Notes: generated by a model from the sequence alone, not told the origin. A stretch of 64,000 nucleotides of DNA from Priestia koreensis (GCF_001274935.1 NZ_LILC01000032.1:22710-86709); one strand, 5' to 3'; shown: positions 18,612-27,151, numbered from the stretch's first letter. Translations and numbers: made by a program.

Positions 18612-18876
18612 AAATAAAAAAGACCTTCTCATCCCAAAAAGGGACGAGAAGGTCTCTCGCGGTACCACCCTTGTAGACTTTACAACTTTTATATAATAAA
18701 AGGAAAGGGTAAAGTCCTCTCAAGCATTCTTAACGCGAATGAGACGCCAATGCTTACTCGTTACTTTCAGCACGGAACTCCAGGGTGATGTTCATTTCTT
18801 CAACTGCCACCGAGCTTTCACTACCCCCGATTCGCTTTCTCACAGTTTCGACGAAGAAATTACTGTCCCTTTCCTT
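18612..18876 (-). promoter_or_regulatory. Isoleucine T-box leader of ileS
   Basis: The minus strand carries the T-box signature AAGGGTGGTACCGCG (18657-18671), which pairs with the tRNA acceptor end. A strong terminator, GACCTTCTCGTCCC / GGGATGAGAAGGTC (about 18621-18653), ends in T residues. Upstream is Stem I with an AGAAAGCGAATCGGGG region and the bulge GAACATCACCC, whose ATC at 18787-18789 is the likely isoleucine specifier codon. Uncharged tRNA-Ile should favour the antiterminator and ileS transcription. Confidence 0.93.
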
Positions 18877-18909
18877 GTTTGATGTTGTATAAAAAGAACT
18901 CGTTACAAA

Positions 18910-18939
18910 ATTATATGATATTTAGAAGAAAGAAGTCAA
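18910..18939 (-). promoter_or_regulatory. Sigma-A promoter of ileS
   Basis: TTGACT (18934-18939) and TATAAT (18910-18915) on the minus strand are separated by 18 bases, about 35 bases upstream of the T-box Stem I. It begins only 13 bases after the divIVA stop, with no terminator seen between them. Confidence 0.87.
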
Positions 18940-18951
18940 GAACCTTCGTTC

Positions 18952-19461
18952 TTATTCTGAACGAGCTGTTTTTTGAAGCTGCTCTTCAAAAGATGTTTGA
19001 TATTCTAATAGATGATCCCAGTCATCACTTTCAAGCATTTCAAGCTGTGCTTCAACAAGCATTTTGAAGCGCGTACGGAATACCTTTGACTGCTTTTTCA
19101 ATTCCTCGATGTCAAACGCAATACGACGTGATTTTGATAACGCTTCGTTAATAATACGATCTGCGTTTTTCTCTGATTCTTTAATGATCAGCTTTGCTTC
19201 TTTTTGAGCGTTACGCTTCACTTCTTCTGCCGCCTCTTGAGCAATTAAAATTGACTTATTCAGCGTTTCTTCAATGTTTGTAAAATGACCTAGTCGTTGT
19301 GTTAATTCTTCTGTTTTTGTTTCAAGCTCTTTCTTTTCACGAATCAGCATCTCATAATCTTTGATCACCTGATCCAAGAACTCGTTTACTTCGTCCTCAT
19401 CATACCCGCGAAATCCTCTATTAAATTCTTTGTTATGAATATCTAAAGGGGTTAAAGGCAT
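18952..19461 (-). CDS. divIVA: Cell division initiation / polar scaffold protein DivIVA
   Basis: This coiled-coil protein binds negatively curved membrane at septa and poles, recruits Min proteins and, in sporulation, helps anchor the chromosome. The N-terminal lipid-binding domain (MPLTPLDIHNKEFNRGFRG, then YDEDEVNEFL) is followed by two long coiled-coil segments, including NIEETLNKSILIAQEAAE and the SKVFRTRFKMLVEAQLEML region. The ATG at 19461 (169 aa) is chosen over an in-frame GTG nine bases earlier, because the GTG lies in the GGAGGTG ribosome site. Confidence 0.96.
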   Translation of the reverse strand: MPLTPLDIHNKEFNRGFRGYDEDEVNEFLDQVIKDYEMLIREKKELETKTEELTQRLGHFTNIEETLNKSILIAQEAAEEVKRNAQKEAKLIIKESEKNADRIINEALSKSRRIAFDIEELKKQSKVFRTRFKMLVEAQLEMLESDDWDHLLEYQTSFEEQLQKTARSE

Positions 19462-19550
19462 AGTCGCCACCTCCGTGTTGTCTCTTTGTCCATTTCCAAT
19501 AATGATTGATTATTCGACAATTTGTTTATATATCCTTCTTTATGACTAAA

Positions 19551-20321
19551 TTATTTTTGCTTTCCGACGCTTATACGCCATTTATCTTTCTTTGTTTTGC
19601 CATCGATCGTCAAAATTTTACTTCTTCCGTGACCACGAAGTGAAAGAACGTCTCCCTCTTGGCACTCAAAAGAGGGCTGTTCAATTACCTTCCAATTTAC
19701 TTTTACATGACCGGAGGAAATGAATGGCTGCACTTTTTGACGAGATAGATTATGAATGGCTGCTAGTACCACATCGATACGCAATGATGATACCGTTGCA
19801 GACCGTTCAATGTATGCTTCTTCTACATGAATAAGATCAGCCGCTGTAATAGGTCGAAGGCTTACCTTAGCTCGTCCTATAGATTCTAGGTTCATTTCGA
19901 TGTAAGAGGCGATTTCTTTCGCAACGACTAGCTGTACGTTCTCACCAACTGTTATGTCCCCAAACTTTGAACGTCTTAAGCCTAATGACATGAGCGAGCC
20001 TAATATTTGTGGGTGCTCAATTGTGACGAACTTCTGCGGATACTCAATCTCATAGCACGCTACTCCGTAATCCTCTTCAGTAGGCGTGTAATAATCAGGG
20101 TATAAAAGAGCACGCTTTCTCTCCGTCCAGTCCACTCCACCAAAGAAAGAAACAAGCACATCATTTCCTTTTCCAATAATGGCACTTACCATTTCCTGTT
20201 CTCTCGGGTCGAGAAAATCAGTCAGCTTGGGGCTGTATTGATTCTGAACCTCTTCTTTCCATTCCAGCACATGATCGATAAACTCATGCTCTTCTTTACG
20301 AAAATGTTGATAAATACTCAT
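19551..20321 (-). CDS. ylmH: S4-domain RNA-binding protein YlmH
   Basis: The protein has 256 residues with a C-terminal S4 domain (about residues 180-245: VQPFISSGHVKVNWK, then GDVLSLRGHGR). In B. subtilis YlmH sits at the same place before divIVA and has been linked to ribosome-associated quality control alongside RqcH; that role is taken from the family, not from this sequence. A hairpin terminator lies in the gap from ylmG, so ylmH may depend on readthrough or an unseen promoter. Confidence 0.9.
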   Translation of the reverse strand: MSIYQHFRKEEHEFIDHVLEWKEEVQNQYSPKLTDFLDPREQEMVSAIIGKGNDVLVSFFGGVDWTERKRALLYPDYYTPTEEDYGVACYEIEYPQKFVTIEHPQILGSLMSLGLRRSKFGDITVGENVQLVVAKEIASYIEMNLESIGRAKVSLRPITAADLIHVEEAYIERSATVSSLRIDVVLAAIHNLSRQKVQPFISSGHVKVNWKVIEQPSFECQEGDVLSLRGHGRSKILTIDGKTKKDKWRISVGKQK

Positions 20322-20351
20322 AAAATCTCTCCATCTATTGATACCAGCATG

Positions 20352-20384
20352 TAAAAAAAGGAATCTGATGGATTCCTTTTTTTG
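20352..20384 (-). terminator. Hairpin between ylmG and ylmH
   Basis: The stem AAAAGGAATC / GATTCCTTTT with loop TGAT has T-rich flanks on both strands. On the minus strand it would terminate the ylmC-ylmG transcript just 30 bases before the ylmH start, which leaves almost no room for a separate promoter. It may act as a partial attenuator. Confidence 0.75.
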
Positions 20385-20426
20385 GTTTATGTTAAAAACA
20401 GCTTCACTTAAGCTAAAAAATGAATG

Positions 20427-20690
20427 TTACACGATTCCAAATAGGGTTCTGACACCTGCTTTAGCAAAATTCAACAAGAAAATTGCCACGATTGGAGAAA
20501 TATCTAACATGCCTCCAATTGGTGGGATAATTCTTCGAAACGGCGCCAAATAAGGTTCACAAATGGCACCTAAAAAGCGACCAAATACTGATTCCTGAAT
20601 GGATGGAACCCATGACATCAGAATATAAATGATCAGCGCCCAAGAATAAATCTCCAATAGCTGAAGAACAATTTGCTCAAATAGAATCAT
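20427..20690 (-). CDS. ylmG: YggT-family membrane protein YlmG
   Basis: A small protein (87 aa) with two hydrophobic segments (about residues 5-27 and 63-85) flanking the family signature SWVPSIQES, then ICEPYLAPFRRIIPPIGG. YggT-family proteins cluster with division genes and are implicated in septum or nucleoid-related functions in several bacteria; the biochemical role is unknown. It lies six bases after sepF. Confidence 0.92.
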   Translation of the reverse strand: MILFEQIVLQLLEIYSWALIIYILMSWVPSIQESVFGRFLGAICEPYLAPFRRIIPPIGGMLDISPIVAIFLLNFAKAGVRTLFGIV

Positions 20691-20696
20691 ATACGG

Positions 20697-21179
20697 CTAC
20701 CACCTCTTCACATTTTGCTCTTGCTCTGCCATAAGCGTCGAAATTGTTCCTGATACGTCTACATTATCAGGCGTGCAGAGAAAAATATTTTCACCCACTT
20801 TTTGAATATCTCCACCTAGGGCATACACCGTTCCACTTAAAAAGTCTACAATACGAACGGCTTGATCACGCGCGACACGATGTAGATTTACAACGACTAC
20901 CTTTTTTGCTTTTAAGTGGTCCGTAATTTCCTGTGCCTCAGAATAGGCACGCGGCTCTGTTAAAATCATCTTTGTTGGATGCTTTTGAATACTTTGCAAG
21001 CTGATGACATTTTGTTGTTTGCTTTGGTTCTGCTGTGCAGGAAGCTGTTGCTGTGGCACAGGATGCTGCGCCTCACGCTGTGCTTCTCTTTGTGCGGGTT
21101 GTCTTTCTTGTTCTACTTCCTCATACTCTGTTTCGTCATCGAGCGCAAAAAAGCTTTGAAATCTTCTTTTAATACTCAT
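20697..21179 (-). CDS. sepF: Cell division protein SepF
   Basis: SepF binds membranes through its N-terminal amphipathic helix, polymerises into rings and bundles FtsZ. The 160-residue protein begins MSIKRRFQSFFALDDE (helix), continues with a Gln-rich linker (residues about 30-65), then the conserved domain with YSEAQEITDHLKAKKVVVVNL and the GTVYALGGDIQKVGENIFLC end. The ATG at 21179 has AGGAGG eight bases upstream; an earlier in-frame GTG overlaps that site. Confidence 0.95.
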   Translation of the reverse strand: MSIKRRFQSFFALDDETEYEEVEQERQPAQREAQREAQHPVPQQQLPAQQNQSKQQNVISLQSIQKHPTKMILTEPRAYSEAQEITDHLKAKKVVVVNLHRVARDQAVRIVDFLSGTVYALGGDIQKVGENIFLCTPDNVDVSGTISTLMAEQEQNVKRW

Positions 21180-21191
21180 AACATGCACCTC

Positions 21192-21869
21192 CTAAATTTC
21201 ATTACCAACTAATGTGGTTCCTAAACGAATGTACGTCGCGCCTTCTTCAACGGCAATTTCGTAATCGTTTGACATCCCCATAGAAAGCTCAGTACATGGT
21301 GCGTACGCTAGCTGAAGAGCTTGTACATCCTTTTGAAGCTGTTTTAATGTATGAAAGCAATGACGCAGCAGTGCTTGATCATCAGTATGTGGAGCCATCG
21401 TCATTAAGCCTACTATCTGGATATGTGAAAAGTCGTGGAGCGATTCAATGAACGGAATGACCTCATCTAAGGACAGGCCATGCTTTGACTGCTCTTCTGC
21501 TACATTCACCTGAATAAAGCATTTGACGGTGTCGCTCGCCCGCTTTTGAACTTCCTCTGCAAGGGATAGGCGATCGAGTGAATGAAGATAGTCTATATCA
21601 TGAATAACGCTTTTCACTTTTCGCGTTTGTAAGCTGCCAATAAAGTGCCAATTTACAGGATCTGTGATTACTTCCTGCTTCGCATGCAAGCCTTGATCAC
21701 GGTTTTCACCGAGATGTTGAACGCCTGCATCAATCGCTTCTTTTGCACGTTCGACAGATACATATTTTGTAACGGCGATAATATTAACCTCATTTGGGTT
21801 TCTGCCTGCTCGCTTACACGCTTCGGCAATGTTTTGTTTAATTTGTTCTAAATTATGCAATACGGTCAA
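21192..21869 (-). CDS. ylmE: PLP homeostasis protein (YggS/PROSC family, YlmE)
   Basis: This pyridoxal-phosphate-binding TIM-barrel protein of the alanine racemase N-terminal fold is thought to buffer PLP rather than catalyse a racemisation. The PLP-lysine motif is NIIAVTKYVS near residue 30. Also visible are HLGENR and the phosphate-binding end ELSMGMSNDYEIAVEEGATYIRLG (split here for clarity as ELSMGMSNDYE and AVEEGATYIRLG). No ATG is available near the right place; a TTG at 21869 (225 aa), downstream of AGGAGG with a rather long 12-base spacing, is the best start. Confidence 0.88.
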   Translation of the reverse strand: MTVLHNLEQIKQNIAEACKRAGRNPNEVNIIAVTKYVSVERAKEAIDAGVQHLGENRDQGLHAKQEVITDPVNWHFIGSLQTRKVKSVIHDIDYLHSLDRLSLAEEVQKRASDTVKCFIQVNVAEEQSKHGLSLDEVIPFIESLHDFSHIQIVGLMTMAPHTDDQALLRHCFHTLKQLQKDVQALQLAYAPCTELSMGMSNDYEIAVEEGATYIRLGTTLVGNEI

Positions 21870-21876
21870 TATGTAC

Positions 21877-22707
21877 TTAAACCTCCTTGTATCCAATAAA
21901 GCTAAGCATGCGACCTGTTTTTCCACGATCACGGCGATGAGAAAAAAACAGCTCTTCTTCACATGATGTGCAACGGGACGTCGAGCGAATGTTTGCCGTT
22001 TTCACACCGGCTTGCTCAAGTAGAAAAGCATTCAAAGCCTGTAAGTTAAGAGCACACTGCCCCTTGCTTACCTCTTCATAAACGTCTACTTTATTATTCC
22101 CAATTGCCTCATCCACAAACTTAATGACATAATCATCTACATGATAGCAGCAAGCTCCGATAGAAGGTCCAATAACAGCTCGTATATTCTCAACCGAAAC
22201 GCCTTCATTCTTCACCCAAGCATTCACCATTTCGCCCGCAATATTTTTCACGGTGCCTTTCCAGCCTGCGTGGGCTAATCCAATAAGTCCACGAGTTGGT
22301 TCATAGAAATAAAGAGGCACACAATCTGCAAAACAGAGTGCTAATAATAGATTCGATTGATCTGTGTAAATAGCGTCGGTTTGAGGCATACCTTTTTCGT
22401 AATCGCCCATTCCTTTGCCTGCATCGTGTGATGATACTTTCATTACCTTGTTGTGATGAACCTGCTCAGCAAACGTCCATTGTTCTAAAGGTACATCAAC
22501 GGCTTCAGCTAGAATACGACGATTTTGAAGCACGTCTTCTTTTTTATCGTCTACATGTAGACCTAAGTTAAGGCTCTCAAACTCGTTTTGGCTCACGCCG
22601 CCATTCTTCGTTGAAAACCCCACAATTAGGTTTGAATCATGTTGATTCCATTGGGGTACATCAAGAAAAGAATCATGATGTGATGGTTGAAACGGTTCTT
22701 TATGCAT
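21877..22707 (-). CDS. ylmD: Purine nucleoside phosphorylase / laccase-domain protein YlmD
   Basis: This is a member of the YfiH/LACC1 family, whose members are zinc-dependent purine nucleoside phosphorylases or adenosine deaminases. Conserved metal ligands are in HAGWKGTVKNI, with ADCVPL (in LCFADCVPLYF) and the late Cys-His stretch IGPSIGACCYHVD. The start at 22707 (MHKEPFQPSHHD, 276 aa) matches the family length and lies downstream of the proposed promoter and an AAAGGAA site; an upstream in-frame TTG and ATG overlap the promoter. Confidence 0.9.
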   Translation of the reverse strand: MHKEPFQPSHHDSFLDVPQWNQHDSNLIVGFSTKNGGVSQNEFESLNLGLHVDDKKEDVLQNRRILAEAVDVPLEQWTFAEQVHHNKVMKVSSHDAGKGMGDYEKGMPQTDAIYTDQSNLLLALCFADCVPLYFYEPTRGLIGLAHAGWKGTVKNIAGEMVNAWVKNEGVSVENIRAVIGPSIGACCYHVDDYVIKFVDEAIGNNKVDVYEEVSKGQCALNLQALNAFLLEQAGVKTANIRSTSRCTSCEEELFFSHRRDRGKTGRMLSFIGYKEV

Positions 22708-22750
22708 ACAAGATACACGTTCCTTTCTATAATCTACTATATCTCCCTCC

Positions 22751-22781
22751 ATTGTACCATACAAGAAAAAACGATTGACAA
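22751..22781 (-). promoter_or_regulatory. Possible extended -10 promoter of ylmD
   Basis: The minus strand has TGGTACAAT (extended -10; hexamer at 22751-22756) with TTGTCA 19 bases upstream (22776-22781). The spacing is slightly long but the TG element may compensate. Confidence 0.5.
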
Positions 22782-22788
22782 TAGAAAA

Positions 22789-23046
22789 TTATTTGTTTTC
22801 ATCTTCTTCGGTTTGTTTGTGACGAACTAAGATCACATCTTCCCCAATCTTTACAATATTTCGCCATGGAATGACAATATCCTCGTCCTTTCCAAAGAAA
22901 CCTAACATTCGAGAGGAATGGTTGATAATGACCGACTCGATTTTTCCCGTCCCCAAATTAATATCGATATCTCCTACATTTCCTAATTTCTTTCCGTTTG
23001 CTACATTCACAACGTCCTTCATTTGAAAGTCCGAAATCTTAATCAT
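22789..23046 (-). CDS. ylmC: PRC-barrel protein YlmC/YmxH family
   Basis: A small protein (85 aa) with a PRC-barrel: MIKISDFQMKDVVNVANG, KKLGNVGDIDIN and a C-terminal IPWRNIVKIGEDVILV strand. B. subtilis YlmC is a sporulation-linked protein of unknown function. The ATG at 23046 follows GGGGGAGCG and is preferred over an upstream in-frame start that would add 24 atypical residues. B. subtilis has ylmA between sigG and ylmC; it is absent here. Confidence 0.9.
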   Translation of the reverse strand: MIKISDFQMKDVVNVANGKKLGNVGDIDINLGTGKIESVIINHSSRMLGFFGKDEDIVIPWRNIVKIGEDVILVRHKQTEEDENK

Positions 23047-23173
23047 ACTAACGCTCCCCCTTTTTAAACGAACACTCGATGATTCAGAGACGTCTCCTCT
23101 TTTTGAAGCACTCGCCACTTTATGCGTTTATACTATGTATATTAAGACTGCTGCTTGTTCATGTATGTTTTGT

Positions 23174-23213
23174 CAAAGTTAAAGACCGAGCTTTCGCCCG
23201 GCCTTTAACTTTG
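23174..23213 (-). terminator. Terminator hairpin overlapping the sigG stop
   Basis: A long inverted repeat, CAAAGTTAAAG...CTTTAACTTTG with inner GGCCGGGC / GCTCGGTC and a GAAA loop, includes the sigG stop codon. The 3' flank is CTTTAACTTTG rather than a pure T run. Confidence 0.7.
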
Positions 23214-23984
23214 AATATTTTTATTCATTTGTTTGATGGCTGCCTTCTCAAGCCTTGATACCTGAGCCTGTGAAATTCCAATTTCATCTGCTACTTCCAT
23301 CTGCGTTTTGCCTTGGAAGAAGCGCTTTCTCAGGATCAGCTTTTCGCGTTCATTAAGTCTTCGCATACCTTCTTTTAGCGCAATTTCTTCAATCCAATGC
23401 GAGTCACGATTTCGCTCGTCGCTCAGCTGATCCATCACATAGATTGGATCTCCACCGTCATTGTAAATCGGCTCGAATAATGATACTGGATCTTGAATGG
23501 CATCAAGAGCAAAGACAATCTCTTCATGTGGTACATCTAGTACTTTTGAAATATCTTCTGCTGTTGGTTCTTTGGAGGTTTCACTCATGAGACGTTCTCT
23601 TACTTGTAGCGCTTTGTAAGCGATATCTCGAAGGGAACGCGACACACGAATTGGGTTGTTATCGCGCAGATAACGACGAATTTCTCCAATGATCATAGGA
23701 ACAGCATAGGTTGAGAACTTCACGTTTTGACCGAGATCAAAATTATCGATTGATTTCATAAGTCCAATACAGCCTACCTGGAAGAGATCATCCACAAACT
23801 CTCCTCGGTTGTTAAATCGCTGAATCACACTTAAGACTAAACGTAAATTCCCGTTAACTAACTTTTCCCGTGCTGTAATGTCACCACTCTGCATTTGCTG
23901 AAACAGCTTACGCATTTCCTCATTTTTCAGTACAGGAAGTTTTGAAGTATCTACACCGCAGATTTCTACTTTGTTCCTTGACAA
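23205..23984 (-). CDS. sigG: RNA polymerase sigma-G factor (forespore-specific)
   Basis: The late forespore sigma factor. The N-terminal SRNKVEICGVDTSKLPVLK is the SpoIIAB-binding and SigG-typical start; region 2 includes DDLFQVGCIGLMKSIDNFD; region 4 ends with the helix-turn-helix GISQAQVSRLEKAAIKQM. Translation starts at TTG (23984), eight bases after GGAGGG, giving 259 aa; the ATG-initiated longer frame would add 24 residues that no family member has. A sigma-F/G type promoter precedes it, so it can be expressed apart from spoIIGA-sigE. Confidence 0.96.
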   Translation of the reverse strand: MSRNKVEICGVDTSKLPVLKNEEMRKLFQQMQSGDITAREKLVNGNLRLVLSVIQRFNNRGEFVDDLFQVGCIGLMKSIDNFDLGQNVKFSTYAVPMIIGEIRRYLRDNNPIRVSRSLRDIAYKALQVRERLMSETSKEPTAEDISKVLDVPHEEIVFALDAIQDPVSLFEPIYNDGGDPIYVMDQLSDERNRDSHWIEEIALKEGMRRLNEREKLILRKRFFQGKTQMEVADEIGISQAQVSRLEKAAIKQMNKNIQS

Positions 23985-24025
23985 CTTTTTCCCTCCTAAC
24001 AGGAGATGAGATGATGTACAAAACT

Positions 24026-24054
24026 CATTATCTCCTTCGAAGGAAAAAATATGC
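24026..24054 (-). promoter_or_regulatory. Sigma-F/G-type promoter of sigG
   Basis: On the minus strand GCATA (24050-24054) and GGAGATAATG (24026-24035; consensus GGNNANANT) are separated by 14 bases, close to the usual 15. This fits forespore control of sigG by sigma-F and by itself. Confidence 0.65.
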
Positions 24055-24075
24055 ATTTGATAATTCCGACTATTG

Positions 24076-24795
24076 TCACACCATTTTATTAAACTCTTTT
24101 CGCAGTCGTTTAATAATTCGTTTTTCCAGACGAGAGATGTAAGACTGTGAAATTCCCAACATATCCGCTACGTCTTTTTGCGTTTTTTCTTCGCCACCTT
24201 GCAACCCGAAGCGCAGCTCCATAATTTGTTTTTCACGGTCGTTGAGCTGATGCAGCGCCTTTAACAGCAATTTACGATCTACGTTTGCTTCTAAGTCTTT
24301 TGTAATAATATCTTCTTCTGTTCCTAATACGTCAGAAAGCAATAGTTCATTTCCATCCCAATCGATGTTGAGGGGCTCATCAAATGACACTTCAGAACGG
24401 ATTTTGTTGTTCCGACGCAAATACATGAGAATTTCATTTTCAATACACCGCGAGGCATATGTAGCAAGCTTAATTTTCTTTTCCGGATTAAATGTATTAA
24501 CGGCTTTGATGAGTCCAATGGTTCCAATGCTAATCAAATCTTCAATATTGATCCCCGTATTTTCAAATTTCCGTGCAATGTATACAACAAGCCGTAAATT
24601 CCGCTCAATTAACAAGGAGCGAGCTGCTTCATCTCCAGACGGGAGGCGATTTAATAGTACTTCTTCTTCTTCTTTGCTTAAAGGCGGCGGCAGCGCTTCA
24701 CTTCCACCAATATAATATACTTCATCCGATTTAAACCCTAACTTCATTAATAATTTGTACCACCATAATTGCAGGCGAATTCTAAGAGCAGCCAT
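24076..24795 (-). CDS. sigE: RNA polymerase sigma-E factor precursor (mother cell)
   Basis: The early mother-cell sigma factor, made as pro-sigma-E. The N-terminal 27 or so residues form the amphipathic pro-sequence (LWWYKLLMKLGFKSDEVYYIGG) removed by SpoIIGA after a forespore signal. Region 2 shows NLRLVVYIARKFENTGI and YASRCIENEILMYLRR; region 4 ends GISQSYISRLEKRIIKRL. Length 239 aa equals the B. subtilis protein. It is in one operon with spoIIGA, its protease. Confidence 0.97.
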   Translation of the reverse strand: MAALRIRLQLWWYKLLMKLGFKSDEVYYIGGSEALPPPLSKEEEEVLLNRLPSGDEAARSLLIERNLRLVVYIARKFENTGINIEDLISIGTIGLIKAVNTFNPEKKIKLATYASRCIENEILMYLRRNNKIRSEVSFDEPLNIDWDGNELLLSDVLGTEEDIITKDLEANVDRKLLLKALHQLNDREKQIMELRFGLQGGEEKTQKDVADMLGISQSYISRLEKRIIKRLRKEFNKMV

Positions 24796-24878
24796 GTTCG
24801 ATCTCCCTTCTAATTTTGAAATGTCGTGCGTATGATAATAGTGGGTTTCATAAGAGCGCTCATCATTGGCGTTCGTGT

Positions 24879-25796
24879 CTAAGAAGCTGAGGAAATTTTT
24901 CCACTTACGAGCAGTTTAGGATGAACCACACATTGATACAAATTCTCCGGTGAAAGCTGAGTATGACTAATTCCAATTAAGCATTGCTTTGCTACGATGC
25001 GCTCCCCTTGCTGAATAATCGTCACGTAGTCTGGTTTAACTGCCATCAAAAACTGGCCTGATTGTCCAACACTTCGATACGGTACGAGACGAATACGGTT
25101 ATACCATTCTGGTTCAATTGAAAAATTAAAGTCTTTTAAATTAGCACTGCTTTCGATGATGGAAGCAGGAAGTAAATCTGTTAGTTGATCTGCTTGGACA
25201 ATCATGACAGGTGTTTTTGTGAGTGGATCGTATAGCTGGTTTCCGCTATCCAACAAACCATCTACTGTTAGCGCGGTGTCATTCATCATGATTTCTACCT
25301 GAACAAGCTGATCAAAGGTAATGGTTTTCATATTGACATCTTCGATACGCTTTTTCGAAAAGTAAAAAAGGAGCGGACTTCCTAATAGTACTAATAACCA
25401 GCTCACTGGGTCTCCGTAAGCATTTGATGAAGTAAAAACTTCTCCTCCTGATGAAATAAACATATCTGTAAATAAAAAATGCATTCCCATTAACCCACCG
25501 CCAACTACAAATGTTGCAAAATAAAATGTTAGTAAATTCTCTAGCAAATACCGCAAACGTTTATATCCAAAAGCGGTTAAAATCATCACAACAGATGTCG
25601 CAATTTTAGTGGCTGGGTGTAGCATAATTTGGGACAAGGGCGTAAACATAAAAATGACGATGAGCGAACCGAACAATCCTCCGATCATCATCCTCCACCA
25701 TTTAAACCTTCGTTTTAAAATGATGGCACAAAGCACCAGAAGCATCGTATCAAGTCCAAAATTCAGTAACCAAATCACATCTAAATAGACAGACAA
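24879..25796 (-). CDS. spoIIGA: Pro-sigma-E processing peptidase SpoIIGA
   Basis: This septal membrane aspartyl protease cleaves pro-sigma-E. Five hydrophobic segments fill the N-terminal 150 residues; the C-terminal cytoplasmic part has the catalytic motif GLLDSGNQLYDPLTKTPV near residue 180. Total 305 aa. The start codon is TTG at 25796, ten bases after GGGGAG. The promoter keeps the unusual spoIIG spacing. Confidence 0.94.
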   Translation of the reverse strand: MSVYLDVIWLLNFGLDTMLLVLCAIILKRRFKWWRMMIGGLFGSLIVIFMFTPLSQIMLHPATKIATSVVMILTAFGYKRLRYLLENLLTFYFATFVVGGGLMGMHFLFTDMFISSGGEVFTSSNAYGDPVSWLLVLLGSPLLFYFSKKRIEDVNMKTITFDQLVQVEIMMNDTALTVDGLLDSGNQLYDPLTKTPVMIVQADQLTDLLPASIIESSANLKDFNFSIEPEWYNRIRLVPYRSVGQSGQFLMAVKPDYVTIIQQGERIVAKQCLIGISHTQLSPENLYQCVVHPKLLVSGKISSAS

Positions 25797-25841
25797 CCGG
25801 CTTCGACTCCCCTATCATTTTTATTTTTTCTGTTAAAAAAT

Positions 25842-25875
25842 AGTATATAGTACATCCTATTAGGAAGTCTGTCAG
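25842..25875 (-). promoter_or_regulatory. spoIIG promoter with 22-bp spacer
   Basis: On the minus strand CTGACA (25870-25875) and TATACT (25842-25847) are separated by exactly 22 bases. The B. subtilis spoIIG promoter is known for this over-long spacing, used by sigma-A RNA polymerase with Spo0A~P. I saw no perfect Spo0A box (TGNCGAA) nearby. Confidence 0.72.
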
Positions 25876-25956
25876 TTCATGCTGATAATTTTCAAGAAGT
25901 TTTGAAGAATAACCGCTTTTCTTGTCACTTTCTGTTTTCACTAAAAAAAGGACACA

Positions 25957-25990
25957 AAAAAAGCGATGGGCTTGGCCCATCGCTTTTCGC
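25957..25990 (-). terminator. Rho-independent terminator of ftsAZ
   Basis: The stem AAGCGATGGG / CCCATCGCTT is followed by seven T residues on the minus strand, ten bases after the ftsZ stop. Confidence 0.9.
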
Positions 25991-25999
25991 TTTTCCATC

Positions 26000-27151
26000 T
26001 TATCGTCTACGGTTACGGTTACGTAAGAACGTTGGAATGTCTAACGCTTCTTCTTGTTGTGCTGGACGATTGTAGTCCGTTTGTGGCTGTACAGGCTCTT
26101 CACGCTTCGTTTCACGCTTTGGTTGAGCAGAAGAAGGAGCTACAGGCTTAGAAGCGCCTAGTCCTGGACGTGCACCTGGTTTTACTTGAGCAAGATCTTG
26201 CTCTGTAAATCCTGTTGCAATCACTGTCACAACAATTTCGTCTTTTAGATTTTCGTTAATAACCGAACCGAAAATCATGTTTACTTCTTGATCAGAAGCA
26301 GATGCTACGATATCTGCTGCTTCTTGAACTTCATACAGGCTTAAGTTTGTTCCGCCCGTAATATTCATTAACACACCTTGAGCACCGTCGATAGATGTTT
26401 CAAGAAGTGGACTTGAAATAGCTTTTTTCGCTGCCTCTGCTGCACGATTTTCACCTGTCGCGATCCCGATTCCCATTAACGCAGAACCTTTGTTTGACAT
26501 AATTGTTTTAACATCGGCAAAGTCAAGGTTAATTAACCCCGGTACAGCGATTAAGTCAGAGATACCTTGTACACCTTGACGGAGTACGTTATCTGCTTCA
26601 CGGAACGCTTCAAGCATTGGTGTATTTTTATCCACGATCTCTAATAGACGATCATTTGGAATGACGATTAGCGTATCAACCGCTTCTTTCATTGCCGAAA
26701 TTCCGCCTGCAGCTTGTGTTGCACGCTTACGACCTTCAAATGTGAATGGACGCGTTACAACCCCTACTGTTAATGCTCCTAATTCACGGGCAATTTGAGC
26801 GATTACAGGAGCTGCACCAGTACCAGTACCGCCTCCCATACCAGCTGTTACGAATACCATATCTGCACCTTTTAGTGCTTCTTGGATTTGCTCTTTGCTT
26901 TCTTCTGCCGCTTTTTTCCCAACTTCAGGGTTTGCTCCGGCACCTAAACCTCTTGTTAACTTCGCACCAATCTGCATTTTAATTTCTGCTTTTGATAGAT
27001 TTAAAGCCTGTGCGTCTGTATTGACTGCAATAAATTCTACCCCTTGTACACCATGTTCAATCATTCGGTTTACGGCATTATTACCGCCGCCGCCGACTCC
27101 AATTACTTTAATCGTTGCTAACTGATCTACACTTGTATCAAACTCCAACAT
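26000..27151 (-). CDS. ftsZ: Cell division protein FtsZ
   Basis: Tubulin-like GTPase that forms the Z ring at mid-cell. The tubulin signature GGGTGTG is at residues 106-112, and the synergy-loop aspartates follow in NLDFADVKTIM. A variable Gln/Pro/Glu-rich linker (about residues 320-368) leads to the C-terminal peptide LDIPTFLRNRNRRR, which binds FtsA, SepF and ZapA-type partners. Length 383 aa. It follows ftsA by 35 bases and ends at a strong terminator. Confidence 0.98.
   Translation of the reverse strand: MLEFDTSVDQLATIKVIGVGGGGNNAVNRMIEHGVQGVEFIAVNTDAQALNLSKAEIKMQIGAKLTRGLGAGANPEVGKKAAEESKEQIQEALKGADMVFVTAGMGGGTGTGAAPVIAQIARELGALTVGVVTRPFTFEGRKRATQAAGGISAMKEAVDTLIVIPNDRLLEIVDKNTPMLEAFREADNVLRQGVQGISDLIAVPGLINLDFADVKTIMSNKGSALMGIGIATGENRAAEAAKKAISSPLLETSIDGAQGVLMNITGGTNLSLYEVQEAADIVASASDQEVNMIFGSVINENLKDEIVVTVIATGFTEQDLAQVKPGARPGLGASKPVAPSSAQPKRETKREEPVQPQTDYNRPAQQEEALDIPTFLRNRNRRR

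Noticed and set aside
25797..25950. Spo0A boxes upstream of spoIIGA
   Set aside because: Only sequences with two or more mismatches to TGNCGAA were found, apart from a TCGAA at the start of the gene.
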